Source: an uncultured Candidatus Puniceispirillum sp.
GTDB taxonomy: Bacteria > Pseudomonadota > Alphaproteobacteria > Puniceispirillales > Puniceispirillaceae
Direction: 5' to 3'
Assembly (NCBI GenBank): GCA_905182545.1
Contig: CAJJBY010000009.1
Location: 62,001 to 126,000 of the forward strand
Length of the DNA: 64,000 bases
This document shows, one piece after another, positions 52,997 to 62,797 of the stretch. The notes under the pieces were generated by a model. That model did not search any database and was not told the DNA's origin. It worked only from the letters and a program-made list of their open reading frames with translations. How positions within the stretch are numbered: position 1 is the first letter of the stretch; each line of letters opens with the position of its first letter. The position numbers and the translations under genes were made by a program.

Positions 52997-54892
52997 GTGA
53001 GACATAAAGTGGAAGACACACCAAACATGCCACCAAATTTGAAACGCGGCATTGCCTATTTGAAAACCGAGCTTAAGACCTTGCCAAGTCAGCCTGGGGT
53101 TTACCGCATGCAGAATGCGGCTGGTGAGGTGCTTTATGTTGGCAAGGCGCGCAATCTTGTTCGCCGTGTCACAAACTATACCCAACCAAATCGCCTATCC
53201 AACCGGATCATGCGCATGGTTGGCGAAACCCAAAAATTAGAAGTGATTGTCACAAAATCTGAAATCGAAGCGCTGCTTCTTGAGTCAAATCTGATCAAGA
53301 AAATGCAGCCACGATATAATATCCTGCTTCGTGACGACAAAAGCCTGCCGCAAATTCTGCTAACCGACGATCATGAATTTGGCCAATTGACCAAACATCG
53401 TGGCCGGAAAAACCGCAAAGGCGATTATTTTGGGCCATTTGCCTCGGCCGGATCGGTCAATCGCACCGTGGCCGACCTTGCCCGCGCTTTTATGCTTCGC
53501 ACCTGTTCTGACAACGTGTTCGCAAGTCGCACACGCCCCTGTTTGCAATATCAAATCAAACGCTGCTCAGGGCCTTGTGTTGGGCTTGTCACCCGCGAAG
53601 ATTACGCCAAGCAAATGGCGCAAGCCCGCCGTTTCCTTAATGGCGAATCTGCTGATGTGCAACGCGAATATGCCGCCCGCATGCATGCGGCGGCTGAAAC
53701 GCTGGAATTTGAAACAGCCGCCATCTGGCGCAACCGCATTCGCGCCTTGACCGGCATTCAGGCCAATCAAGACATCAATCTGCCAAGTGTTAGTGATGCT
53801 GATATCATCGCTGTGGCGCGAAGTGGCGAGCGAAGCTGCATTCAGATTTTCTTTATTCGTGGCGGATCAAATTATGGCAACCGATCCTATTTTCTGACAC
53901 ATCTTGCTGATACCCCAGCCAATGAGGTGATTAGTGCCTTTATCGGCCAATTTTATGAAGATAAAGAACCGCCTGCCGAAATCATGCTTAGCGAAATGCC
54001 CGAAGATCACCGCCTTCTAAGCGAGGCATTGACCCGTAATGCAGGCCATAAGGTCACGCTTAGCTGTCCCGTGCGCGGCAATCGGCGCAAAGTCACAACA
54101 ATGGCGCTTAAAAATGCCGAAGAAGCGCTTGCCCGCCATCTTGCCAATGCATCATCACAACGCCGTCTTTTGCGCGAACTGGCAGTGGCGCTTGATCTGG
54201 GTGAACCACCAACGCGCATTGAAATTTATGATAATTCGCATATTCAAGGCAAACATGCGGTTGGCGGCATGGTTGTTGCGGGGCCGGAAGGTTTCGAAAA
54301 AGGTGCCTATCGCCGCTTTAACATCAAGGATGAAGGCAAATTTGCAACCGCCATTGGTGATGATTTTGCCATGATGCGGCAGGTCATTCATCGGCGATTT
54401 TCACGCGCCTTAAAAGAAGATGCCGACCGCCAGTCGGGAAATTGGCCTGATTTGCTGTTGATTGATGGCGGGGTTGGCCAGCTATCGGCCGTGCATGAGG
54501 CGCTTGATGATCTTGGGCTTGTTGATCTAAACGTCGTTGCCATCTCAAAAGGGCCTGACCGGCATGCTGGACGCGAACAATTTCATATCCGTGGCCGTGC
54601 CAGCTTTACCCTCGCACCCAACAGCGCAGCGATGCATTTTTTGCAACGGCTTCGCGACGAATCACATCGCTATGCCATCGGCACGCATCGCGCCAAACGA
54701 ACCAAGACCGAGTTCACCAATCCATTGGACGCTGTTCCAGGCATTGGGCCAAAGCGCAAAAAGGCGCTTTTGGCGCATTTTGGCTCGGCGCGGGCGGTTT
54801 CTGCCGCTGGGCTTAGCGATTTAGAAGCGGTTGAGGGAATTTCGAAAAAATATGCTCAACAAATCTATGATTGGTTCTATAGTGGCTCTTAG
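52997..54892 (+). CDS. uvrC: Excinuclease ABC subunit C
   Basis: LPSQPGVYRMQNAAGEVLYVGKARNLVRRV, IEIYDNSHIQGKHAVGGMVV, DAVPGIGPKRKKALLAHFGS. Confidence 0.97.
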   Translation: MRHKVEDTPNMPPNLKRGIAYLKTELKTLPSQPGVYRMQNAAGEVLYVGKARNLVRRVTNYTQPNRLSNRIMRMVGETQKLEVIVTKSEIEALLLESNLIKKMQPRYNILLRDDKSLPQILLTDDHEFGQLTKHRGRKNRKGDYFGPFASAGSVNRTVADLARAFMLRTCSDNVFASRTRPCLQYQIKRCSGPCVGLVTREDYAKQMAQARRFLNGESADVQREYAARMHAAAETLEFETAAIWRNRIRALTGIQANQDINLPSVSDADIIAVARSGERSCIQIFFIRGGSNYGNRSYFLTHLADTPANEVISAFIGQFYEDKEPPAEIMLSEMPEDHRLLSEALTRNAGHKVTLSCPVRGNRRKVTTMALKNAEEALARHLANASSQRRLLRELAVALDLGEPPTRIEIYDNSHIQGKHAVGGMVVAGPEGFEKGAYRRFNIKDEGKFATAIGDDFAMMRQVIHRRFSRALKEDADRQSGNWPDLLLIDGGVGQLSAVHEALDDLGLVDLNVVAISKGPDRHAGREQFHIRGRASFTLAPNSAAMHFLQRLRDESHRYAIGTHRAKRTKTEFTNPLDAVPGIGPKRKKALLAHFGSARAVSAAGLSDLEAVEGISKKYAQQIYDWFYSGS

Positions 54893-54973
54893 ATAGTCCA
54901 GTTGGTTCACCTGAACCGTCTTAAAGGGCTAGATTATAAACAAGGCTTTTCGCAAAGGATCGCAGGCGCATTC

Positions 54974-55543
54974 ATGTTTACACTTGCTTCGCTTCCAAAT
55001 TGGATGACCGTTATGCGCATTGCCATCACGCCGCTGATTGCGGTCTTGATCTGGAGTGATGTAGCGCCCTTCTATTACCAATTGGCGCTGTATCTCTATA
55101 CAATCGCCAGCGTCACTGATTATGTCGACGGCTATATTGCGCGGCGGCTTAAAGTTGAATCGCCGTTTGGCGAGATGCTGGATCCAATCGCCGATAAATT
55201 GCTAATCGCGGCGGTATTGCTGGCGCTTGCCAGTGTGCAAACAAGTGGATGGCTGTTTTTAGTGCCAGCTTTGATAATTCTCATTCGTGAATTTATGATT
55301 TCGGGATTGCGCGAATATCTGGCCAAACAAAATGTATCAGCGCCAGTCACCAAGCTTGCCAAATGGAAAACAACCGCGCAGATTCTGGCGCTAGGCTTTT
55401 TGATGGGCGCACCGGGCTTTCCGGGCTTTCCTTATGCGCATGAGATTGGGCTGATCCTTTTATGGATTGCCGCGATTCTGACCGTACAAACTGGGTCAGG
55501 CTATGTCAGGGGTGCCTTGGGGCATGTAAATAGCCTTCGCTAG
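54974..55543 (+). CDS. pgsA: CDP-diacylglycerol--glycerol-3-phosphate 3-phosphatidyltransferase
   Basis: LPNWMTVMRIAITP, SVTDYVDGYIARRLKVESPFGEMLDPIADKLL. Confidence 0.95.
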   Translation: MFTLASLPNWMTVMRIAITPLIAVLIWSDVAPFYYQLALYLYTIASVTDYVDGYIARRLKVESPFGEMLDPIADKLLIAAVLLALASVQTSGWLFLVPALIILIREFMISGLREYLAKQNVSAPVTKLAKWKTTAQILALGFLMGAPGFPGFPYAHEIGLILLWIAAILTVQTGSGYVRGALGHVNSLR

Positions 55544-55671
55544 GCTGCATCATTGCCGCAAAATCACGATTAGGCCTTGATTGACAGCATCGGCTGTTGA
55601 ATCATAGCTAGGCACAATTGGCAGCTGCGTCATCAGCGGCTGCCCAACAATGATAAATGAGACCATAGATA

Positions 55672-55923
55672 ATGAAAATTATGTATTTTGCATGGCTAAA
55701 GGAACATACCGGCTGTTCATTTGAAGATATGCCCATCCCGGATGGCGTTGATACAGTTGGCGCCTTGATCCCGCATATCACATGCAAATCAGCTGGTCAC
55801 AAAACCGCTTTACAAAACCTTGATGCAGTTCGGGTTGCGGTAAACCGTGTTTATGGTGATCTTGCTACACCGATTAGCGATCGTGACGAAATTGCCTTTT
55901 TCCCACCAGTTACAGGCGGCTAA
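55672..55923 (+). CDS. moaD: Molybdopterin synthase sulfur carrier subunit (MoaD)
   Basis: 83 aa ubiquitin-like protein ending in DEIAFFPPVTGG; uvrC-pgsA-moaD order. Confidence 0.88.
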   Translation: MKIMYFAWLKEHTGCSFEDMPIPDGVDTVGALIPHITCKSAGHKTALQNLDAVRVAVNRVYGDLATPISDRDEIAFFPPVTGG

Positions 55924-55956
55924 CAAAAAGCCACCAACCGCATACGGTTCGTGGCT
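55924..55956 (-). terminator. Rho-independent terminator for ilvE
   Basis: Minus strand AGCCACGAACCGTATGCGGTTGGTGGCTTTTTG hairpin plus T run. Confidence 0.75.
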
Positions 55957-55992
55957 ATTGCAATCTTCAGATCATTTCGGATGCTTGTTCTA

Positions 55993-56868
55993 TCAGGCGT
56001 GAACCAATGCGCTATAGCCTTCAACCATCTTGCGGCAAACATCACCTGGGGTGAATTGATAGTCACCGACCCTAGAAACTGGCGTGACCTCGGCTGCCGT
56101 GCCAGTTAAGAAACATTCCTGCATCGAGCCTAATTCTTCTGGCTTGATATGCCGTTCGACCACTTCAATTTGCATTGATTTTGCCATGGCAATCACGCTT
56201 TGGCGAGTGATGCCATTCAAGAAACAATCGGCAATCGGCGTATGAAGCGTGCCTGCATCATCAACAAAAAACACATTGGCACCGGTGGCTTCGGCAATAT
56301 AGCCACGATAATCCATCATCAACGCATCTTGAAAGCCCTTGCGCTCGGCCTCATGTTTCGACAGCGTACAAATCATATAAAGACCGGCTGCCTTGGCATG
56401 AACAGGTGCTGATTCGGGCGATGGCCGTTTCCAGCTAGCAATATCAAGCGTAATGCCCTTCATCTTGGTTTCAGGGTCAAAATAGCTTGGCCATTCCCAT
56501 GCAGCAATCGCCAGATGCGCGGTTGTTTGCTGCGCCGAAATCGCCATCATTTCGGAACCGCGCCAACAATAGGCCCGCACATAACCATCAACAATATTAT
56601 TGGCTTCGATAACCGCCTGTTTGGCAGCATCCAACGCATCATCTGAAATTGGCAGATCAAAATCCAGCAATTTGCTTGATTGCCGAAGCCGAACAGTATG
56701 TTCACGCTCTTTAAAGATTTTACCGGCATAGACGCGCTCGCCTTCAAACACCAGACTGGCGTAATGCAGCCCGTGGCTTAGCGTATGCGCTTTTGCATCG
56801 CGCCATGGCACAATCTCGCCATCCATCCAAATGCTACCATCGCGATCATCAAACGGAATCAATGCCAT
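55993..56868 (-). CDS. ilvE: Branched-chain amino acid aminotransferase
   Basis: GLHYASLVFEGERVYAG, EATGANVFFVDD, NGITRQSVIAMA. Confidence 0.95.
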   Translation of the reverse strand: MALIPFDDRDGSIWMDGEIVPWRDAKAHTLSHGLHYASLVFEGERVYAGKIFKEREHTVRLRQSSKLLDFDLPISDDALDAAKQAVIEANNIVDGYVRAYCWRGSEMMAISAQQTTAHLAIAAWEWPSYFDPETKMKGITLDIASWKRPSPESAPVHAKAAGLYMICTLSKHEAERKGFQDALMMDYRGYIAEATGANVFFVDDAGTLHTPIADCFLNGITRQSVIAMAKSMQIEVVERHIKPEELGSMQECFLTGTAAEVTPVSRVGDYQFTPGDVCRKMVEGYSALVHA

Positions 56869-56986
56869 ATCATGCTCTCCCTAAAAACAGCCAAAGCTTT
56901 TATCTCACGAATTTAAATGGTTCCATTTCGGCCATTTCATGCTAAAGACTAGAGATTTTTACCACTCACATTCTATATTGGTCAAC

Positions 56987-57520
56987 ATGGCTGACGTAAA
57001 ACCAATTGGCAAGGCTCTTTTTCTCCGCGAAGAAGAATTGCGCCGCGGCATTGAATTAATGTTTTTCGCTTACCGCGATTTCACCGGTGAAGCCGACTCA
57101 ATTCTTGCTGAGCAGAATATGGGGCGTGCGCATCATCGGGCAATCTATTTTATTGGCCGCAACCCCGGAATCACGGTCAGTGATCTTTTGACCATTCTTT
57201 GCATCACCAAACAAAGCCTGTCGCGTGTTCTGTCTGGATTAATGCAAGATGGCTATGTCATTCAAAAACCAGGGGCAACTGACCGCCGCCAGCGTTTGCT
57301 ATATCTTACCGAAACCGGCATCGCGCTTGAATCACGCCTAACCTCATTACAGGGGCGCCGTTTTGCCGCTGCCTATCGTGAAGCCGGTGTTGATGCGGTT
57401 GATGGGTTCCAACGGGTATTGCAGGGATTGCTCGACAGCGATACGATTGACCAGATCGCGCAACAAGATCAGAACAAGCGATATCTGATTGCGATGATTG
57501 CGCCAGTCGAATCGAAATGA
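56987..57520 (+). CDS. MarR family transcriptional regulator (PetP-like)
   Basis: PGITVSDLLTILCITKQSLSRVLSGLMQDGYV...TDRRQRLLYLTETG; immediately upstream of an OmpR-type regulator. Confidence 0.9.
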   Translation: MADVKPIGKALFLREEELRRGIELMFFAYRDFTGEADSILAEQNMGRAHHRAIYFIGRNPGITVSDLLTILCITKQSLSRVLSGLMQDGYVIQKPGATDRRQRLLYLTETGIALESRLTSLQGRRFAAAYREAGVDAVDGFQRVLQGLLDSDTIDQIAQQDQNKRYLIAMIAPVESK

Positions 57521-57592
57521 CCAAAATTACGCTAAATTGAATTGACGGGCCTTAAATTCACTTAACCCAGCATTCAATCATAGAGGGGCTTT

Positions 57593-58288
57593 ATGTCAGA
57601 GCATCACATCCTTGTCATCGATGATGATGAACGGCTTCGCGTTCTGCTTCGCCGGTTTCTCGAAGAAAGCGGCTTTCGCGTCACTGATGCTGGCAATGCC
57701 AGCGAAGCACGCAAAATTCTGCAAGGCATTGCCTTTGACCTTTTGGTTGTCGATATCATGATGCCTGGTGAAACGGGGCTTGAATTTCTAGCTGATATTC
57801 GCAAAGACAATGCAGTTCCTGCGCTGTTTCTGACAGCAATGTCCGATACGGAAAATCGCATTGAAGGGCTAGAGGCTGGTGCTGATGATTATATGTCAAA
57901 GCCATTTGAGCCGCGCGAACTTGTGCTGCGGATCAAACGTATTCTCCAGCGCAATCGCAGCAATGACCATTTTGACATGCAAATCAATTTTGGCCCCTTT
58001 CTGTTTGATCCCGATACCGGCATGTTATCAAAATCAGGCGACCGGCTGCATATCACAACAGCTGAGCAGCAGCTTTTGACCAGTTTTGGCAAACGCCCAA
58101 ATCAAATCCTATCGCGTGATGATCTTGGCGCGGCGCTTGATGGACGTATGGAAGGCCGGTCAATTGATGTGGCTGTTGCCCGACTTCGCCGCAAGCTAGA
58201 GCCTGACCCGCGCCATCCTGTTTACCTGCAAACTGTGCGGAACCGTGGCTGGATGCTGCGCACCGACACTGCTGCACCAAAACGTTAG
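57593..58288 (+). CDS. OmpR-family response regulator (PetR-like)
   Basis: Receiver HILVIDDDERLRVLLRRFL...VVDIMMPGETGLEFL, C-terminal winged helix. Confidence 0.95.
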   Translation: MSEHHILVIDDDERLRVLLRRFLEESGFRVTDAGNASEARKILQGIAFDLLVVDIMMPGETGLEFLADIRKDNAVPALFLTAMSDTENRIEGLEAGADDYMSKPFEPRELVLRIKRILQRNRSNDHFDMQINFGPFLFDPDTGMLSKSGDRLHITTAEQQLLTSFGKRPNQILSRDDLGAALDGRMEGRSIDVAVARLRRKLEPDPRHPVYLQTVRNRGWMLRTDTAAPKR

Positions 58289-58300
58289 GCAGGGCTGATC

Positions 58301-59620
58301 ATGCAATTGCGCGAATTTCTTCCCAAAACCCTGTTTGGCCGAATGCTGTCGATCATCTTGATGCCGATGATTTTTGTGCAGGTCATTACCGTTTTCATTT
58401 TCTATGAACGTCACTGGGATACTGTCACCCGCCATATGGCGCAAAATCTAGCTGGCGAAATGGCCTTGCTGGTCAGTGATATCGGCACAAATCCGGATCC
58501 GGCCAGCATCGCGGCTATTACCGAAAAAGGCTGGCAATATTTCAGCTTTCCGATCGATTTTCAAGCGGGCGCGGTTTTGCCTGCCACCTCAATTGACCCG
58601 CCAGAAACCTATGCCGAAACCATGCTTCGGCGTGAATTGAAACGACAGATCAAACTGCCTTGGATTCTTGATATCAGCACTGATCCAAATCTGATTTTCA
58701 TTGATCTGCAAATGGAAAATGGCGTTTTGCGGATTTACGCAAGTCGCAAACGAATCTTTAGCTCAACAAGCTGGACCTTTATTGGCTGGACAGTTGGCAG
58801 CTCGATCATTCTGTTTGGCATCGCCTTGATGTTCCTTCGCGGACAGGTGCGCCCGATCCACCGTTTGGCTGCAGCGGCGCGCCAGCTTGGGCTTGGACGC
58901 GCTGCCCCCGATTACCGGCTTGAAGGCGCGCGCGAGGTTCGGCTTGCTGGCCGTGCGTTTCAGGCGATGCGCTATCGCATCATGCGGCAATTGAATGAAC
59001 GCACCGAAATGCTTGCCGGTGTTAGCCATGATTTGCGCACCCCACTGACCCGCATGCGTCTTCAACTGGCCTTGATGACCGATAATGAAGACACCAAAGC
59101 CATCAGCAGCGATATCAGCGAGATGGAAGAAATGATTGACGGCTATCTTGCTTTTGCCGCTGGCGAGGGTGATGAGACCCCGCAAGAGCTGGCGGTTGAT
59201 GACCTTTTGAACCGGCTGGTTATACAAGCGCACAAAAGCCACAAATTTGATATCACCCTATCGCCGGTCAAAGATGAGATTCCGGCGTTCCCGATGCGGC
59301 GCAATGCCATCCAGCGCGCCTTTTCCAACATCATTTCCAATGCCATTCGCTATTCAACCAAAACAATTGTGGCAGTCCGCATGCGCAATGATGAGGTGAT
59401 CATCACCTTTGATGATAATGGCGCTGGCATTCCGCAAGAACGCCGCGCCGACGCAATCCGCCCCTTTATCCGGCTTGAAAAGTCACGCAACCGACGCACC
59501 GGCGGTGCCGGTCTTGGCCTGTCGATTACCAGTGATGTGATCCTAAGCCATGGCGGCGAGCTAACGCTTGGTGACTCGCCGCTTGGCGGGCTTCGTGTTG
59601 CGGTCAAATTACCCGTCTAG
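58301..59620 (+). CDS. EnvZ-like sensor histidine kinase
   Basis: HAMP, LAGVSHDLRTPLTRMRLQLAL, DDNGAGIPQE, GGAGLGLSI. Confidence 0.95.
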   Translation: MQLREFLPKTLFGRMLSIILMPMIFVQVITVFIFYERHWDTVTRHMAQNLAGEMALLVSDIGTNPDPASIAAITEKGWQYFSFPIDFQAGAVLPATSIDPPETYAETMLRRELKRQIKLPWILDISTDPNLIFIDLQMENGVLRIYASRKRIFSSTSWTFIGWTVGSSIILFGIALMFLRGQVRPIHRLAAAARQLGLGRAAPDYRLEGAREVRLAGRAFQAMRYRIMRQLNERTEMLAGVSHDLRTPLTRMRLQLALMTDNEDTKAISSDISEMEEMIDGYLAFAAGEGDETPQELAVDDLLNRLVIQAHKSHKFDITLSPVKDEIPAFPMRRNAIQRAFSNIISNAIRYSTKTIVAVRMRNDEVIITFDDNGAGIPQERRADAIRPFIRLEKSRNRRTGGAGLGLSITSDVILSHGGELTLGDSPLGGLRVAVKLPV

Positions 59621-59955
59621 AATAGTTTCCCGCCATCTGGAACCGGCTGATCTGGCGTGACCAACACAACCTCGCCTGTGGCATCCGGCACACCAAGCGT
59701 CAACACTTCTGACATAAATGGCCCAATCTGGCGCGGCGGAAAATTAACCACTGCCATGACTTTTTTGCCAATCAATTCATCTAGCTGGTAATGGGTGGTG
59801 ATTTGCGCTGATGATTTGCGCGTTCCAAGCGGCGCGCCAAAATCAATCTCCAGCTTATAGGCGGGTTTGCGCGCTTCGGGAAAGGACGTGGCCGCAACAA
59901 TCGTTCCGCATCTGATATCGAGTTTCAGAAAATCTTCAAATGACACCTCAGTCAT
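59617..59955 (-). CDS. csaA: tRNA-binding domain protein (CsaA-like)
   Basis: FLKLDIRCGTIVAATSFPEARKPAYKLEIDFG...GKKVMAVVNFPPRQIGPFMSEVLTLG. Confidence 0.93.
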   Translation of the reverse strand: MTEVSFEDFLKLDIRCGTIVAATSFPEARKPAYKLEIDFGAPLGTRKSSAQITTHYQLDELIGKKVMAVVNFPPRQIGPFMSEVLTLGVPDATGEVVLVTPDQPVPDGGKLF

Positions 59956-59957
59956 TA

Positions 59958-60629
59958 TCAACACCATACCGCCCGCTGACGCGTCATCATGATGATCTTG
60001 ATCGGCTGATCGCCATGCTTGCCACCAAACAGGCGAAGGCTGACACCCCATTCTTCGGCTTTCACCATCCGTTGATCGAGCATTTTCATCGTTGCTGCAA
60101 GATCAGGGCTGTCATCTTTCATCCAAACGCGTGCTGTTGCCAAAAATACCGCAACAACCCCCTTGACCCGCAACATGCCTTTTAACCCATGCGCAGGATC
60201 ACCGGCCATCACAAGAACACGCCGAACCACGGCTTCCAGCCCATCAAGCAAGCACAACGCCAATTCAGGATGGCGGCGTGCCGACCGGTTCAACTGATCA
60301 ATCTGCGCGCGATATGGGGCATAGGTCTCAAACCGGTGAAGCAAGCCTTCGATGATTTTCTCACGGATAGATACCTCGCCAGCATCTTCAATATCGTCAA
60401 AGCTCTCCATGACTGATTGGTGATCCAGCGCGGCCATCTTGGCCAGAACCAACCGTTGCACACTGCCGCCAAGCGCTCCTGCCAAACCATGTTCAATACC
60501 TCCCATATCGGCAACCATATCAAGGCCAATCTTATCGATATCATGCGTGGCCAAAAGCGCCCATGCCGCATCGGCAAGCACGGCGCGTTTTTCATCATTT
60601 GAGTGCGGCGAGGCAGAATCCTGCAACAT
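59958..60629 (-). CDS. COQ9 family protein
   Basis: TetR-like N-terminus and COQ9 C-terminal domain (VRRVLVMAGDPAHGLKGMLRVKGVVAVFLATARVWMKDDS). Confidence 0.85.
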   Translation of the reverse strand: MLQDSASPHSNDEKRAVLADAAWALLATHDIDKIGLDMVADMGGIEHGLAGALGGSVQRLVLAKMAALDHQSVMESFDDIEDAGEVSIREKIIEGLLHRFETYAPYRAQIDQLNRSARRHPELALCLLDGLEAVVRRVLVMAGDPAHGLKGMLRVKGVVAVFLATARVWMKDDSPDLAATMKMLDQRMVKAEEWGVSLRLFGGKHGDQPIKIIMMTRQRAVWC

Positions 60630-60755
60630 CAGACATCCTTTTCATAAAATTTTAAAACAGTCTGAACAGATGATGGCACCGTCCAGCAGGTGCAACGAAC
60701 ATAGCACAGATTCGGCACGAAATCTAAATAGAGGATATTTTGGCTGTCTTTTGGC

Positions 60756-61598
60756 CTATTCGCCAAGTTCGATTGACCGCGCTTTTGCCGCGGCAACCGC
60801 CTTTGTCATCAGGCTGGCCAACCCATCATCGGCCATCAAAACCGCCAGTGCTGCCGCCGTTGTGCCGCCTTTGCTTGTCACATTTTCGCGCAGAATAGCA
60901 GGCGCTGTATCGACCGCCGCCATCAGCGCGCCAGCTCCGCAAACCGTTGCCTTTGCTAATTCACCCGCCAAATCATCGGGAAGCCCTGCTTTGATGCCTG
61001 CTTCGGTCATGGCTTCGACCAGTAAAAACACATAGGCAGGCCCCGATCCAGACAAAGCGGTAACGCCATCCATCAGGGCTTCATCTTGAACATGCACAAC
61101 CTGCCCAACAGCCGCCAAAAGCTGGCCTGCCAGATCACGCGCCCGATTGGGTGCCTGATTTGATGCATGATTTGGCGCATCGGCATAAAGCGCGGTGATA
61201 CCTTTGCCAATCGCCGCCGGTGTATTCGGCATCGCCCTGATGACAATCGCATCATCACCAAGCCGTTGTTTCAACCAGCCTGTTGAAATGCCAGCAGCGA
61301 TCGAAAGATAGGCGCAATCAGCATGTTTCATCACGCCAAGACCGGCGATGGCGTCATCCATCATTTGTGGTTTAACGGCAAGTACGATCATTGTGCTGAC
61401 CGGTGCGCCATCGGCAATCGCCGCCGCACAATCGGCATAAAGCCGAACAGTTTTTTGCCCTTCCAGCCAGCCAAGATGGGTTTGATGCGGTTCGATAATG
61501 GTAAAATTGGCGTCAAGGTTGGTGTCGGCAAGCCAGCCTTGCAGCATTGCGCTTCCCATTTTGCCACACCCCAACAGCGTGATCTGCTGCTGCGCCAT
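60756..61598 (-). CDS. proC: Pyrroline-5-carboxylate reductase
   Basis: ITLLGCGKMGSAMLQGWL, RAMPNTPAAIGKG, TALSGSGPAYVFLLVEAM. Confidence 0.96.
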   Translation of the reverse strand: MAQQQITLLGCGKMGSAMLQGWLADTNLDANFTIIEPHQTHLGWLEGQKTVRLYADCAAAIADGAPVSTMIVLAVKPQMMDDAIAGLGVMKHADCAYLSIAAGISTGWLKQRLGDDAIVIRAMPNTPAAIGKGITALYADAPNHASNQAPNRARDLAGQLLAAVGQVVHVQDEALMDGVTALSGSGPAYVFLLVEAMTEAGIKAGLPDDLAGELAKATVCGAGALMAAVDTAPAILRENVTSKGGTTAAALAVLMADDGLASLMTKAVAAAKARSIELGE

Positions 61599-61603
61599 GA
61601 TAA

Positions 61604-62107
61604 TTAGGCCTCACCCTCGGTGGTAAATAATGCCGCCGCTGCCGCATCACTTGCCGACAGCTGGTTACTCGCCACCTGAAAAATTGCTGGAAAACAATGT
61701 TCACATTCGCCAAGCATGATATCGACAACATCTTCAATCTGTTCAGGTGTTGCCCCGCCAGCTCCGCGAAGCGGCAAAGTATGTCGCAATTCCAGTTCAC
61801 CAGTGCCAATATCCAATGCCAGATGCCCCATGAATATCTGCTGGTTCAATAATGCGGCAAGAAGGGCAATCTCGCCAAGACGATCATTTTCACATTGAAC
61901 ATCAATGCGGCAGGTGACCTGCATCGCTTCTTCATTATGCTGCCAAGTCACCGCCAATTGGTAATCACACCATTTGCCAGGCACCTCGACAAGAACCGCA
62001 TTTTCGGCACGTCGTTGCAACAACCAGTCCTGATTGGTGACAAAACGCGTGACCAATTCGATGGGATCGCCAAGAAGGATATCATGCTGATTTTGGCTAG
62101 GTGCCAT
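61604..62107 (-). CDS. YbjN domain-containing protein
   Basis: 167 aa; DIQCENDRLGEIALLAALLNQQIFMGHLALDIGTGELELRHTLPLRG. Confidence 0.85.
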   Translation of the reverse strand: MAPSQNQHDILLGDPIELVTRFVTNQDWLLQRRAENAVLVEVPGKWCDYQLAVTWQHNEEAMQVTCRIDVQCENDRLGEIALLAALLNQQIFMGHLALDIGTGELELRHTLPLRGAGGATPEQIEDVVDIMLGECEHCFPAIFQVASNQLSASDAAAAALFTTEGEA

Positions 62108-62288
62108 GCGATGCGTTCCGAAACTCTGGGTTCGGCTTCATTGCCGACTACCATCCTAAAATGCCAAATTCGGATCGCGCATTCAATCTAATTCAATACA
62201 ATATTTTGTGGTTCAAACAGGCATGACCCACATCAAATTGTGTTTTTTCCGCCTTTTCCGCTGATTCGCGGTGGGTTCAAACCGCTGA

Positions 62289-62600
62289 TTATTTTCCGGT
62301 CTTTTTTGCCGCTGACTTGGCTTTTGCCGCTGGTTTAGCAGCCGCAGCAGCCTTGCCCGCCGACTCGGCCGGTGATGCCATTGTCGATTCGAAAAATGCC
62401 AACCGTGCCGCAAGCGCCTCATGACGGGTGCGAAGCGCGTCAAATTCTTCGCGCGTAACAAGGCCACGGGCATTCAAGCTTCGTTCCATACGTTGGCGAA
62501 TCAGATTATCCACTTCTTCGCGCATCCCGCCAAAGGCTGACGCCGCACCATTTGCCATTTGCGCAATATCGGCCATGAAATTTGAACGCGGTGCCATCAT
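62289..62600 (-). CDS. ubiK: Accessory factor UbiK family protein
   Basis: IRQRMERSLNARGLVTREEFDALRTRHEALAARLAFFE with Ala/Lys-rich tail. Confidence 0.88.
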   Translation of the reverse strand: MMAPRSNFMADIAQMANGAASAFGGMREEVDNLIRQRMERSLNARGLVTREEFDALRTRHEALAARLAFFESTMASPAESAGKAAAAAKPAAKAKSAAKKTGK

Positions 62601-62797
62601 AAATCTCCTGTTACGATCCTGCCGGTTTATGCCTCCGGTGATTGTCGCGATCTTTTCGCGTGACTGATGTTTCTTATCATAGATAATGCCGCTAGAGTAG
62701 CGTTGCAATCGTTGTTGATGGCGACAAATCGTGTCGCAGATGCATATTTTGATGACAAATGCCATTGCGGCGCTGCCAAAAGACCGAAAGACACGAT

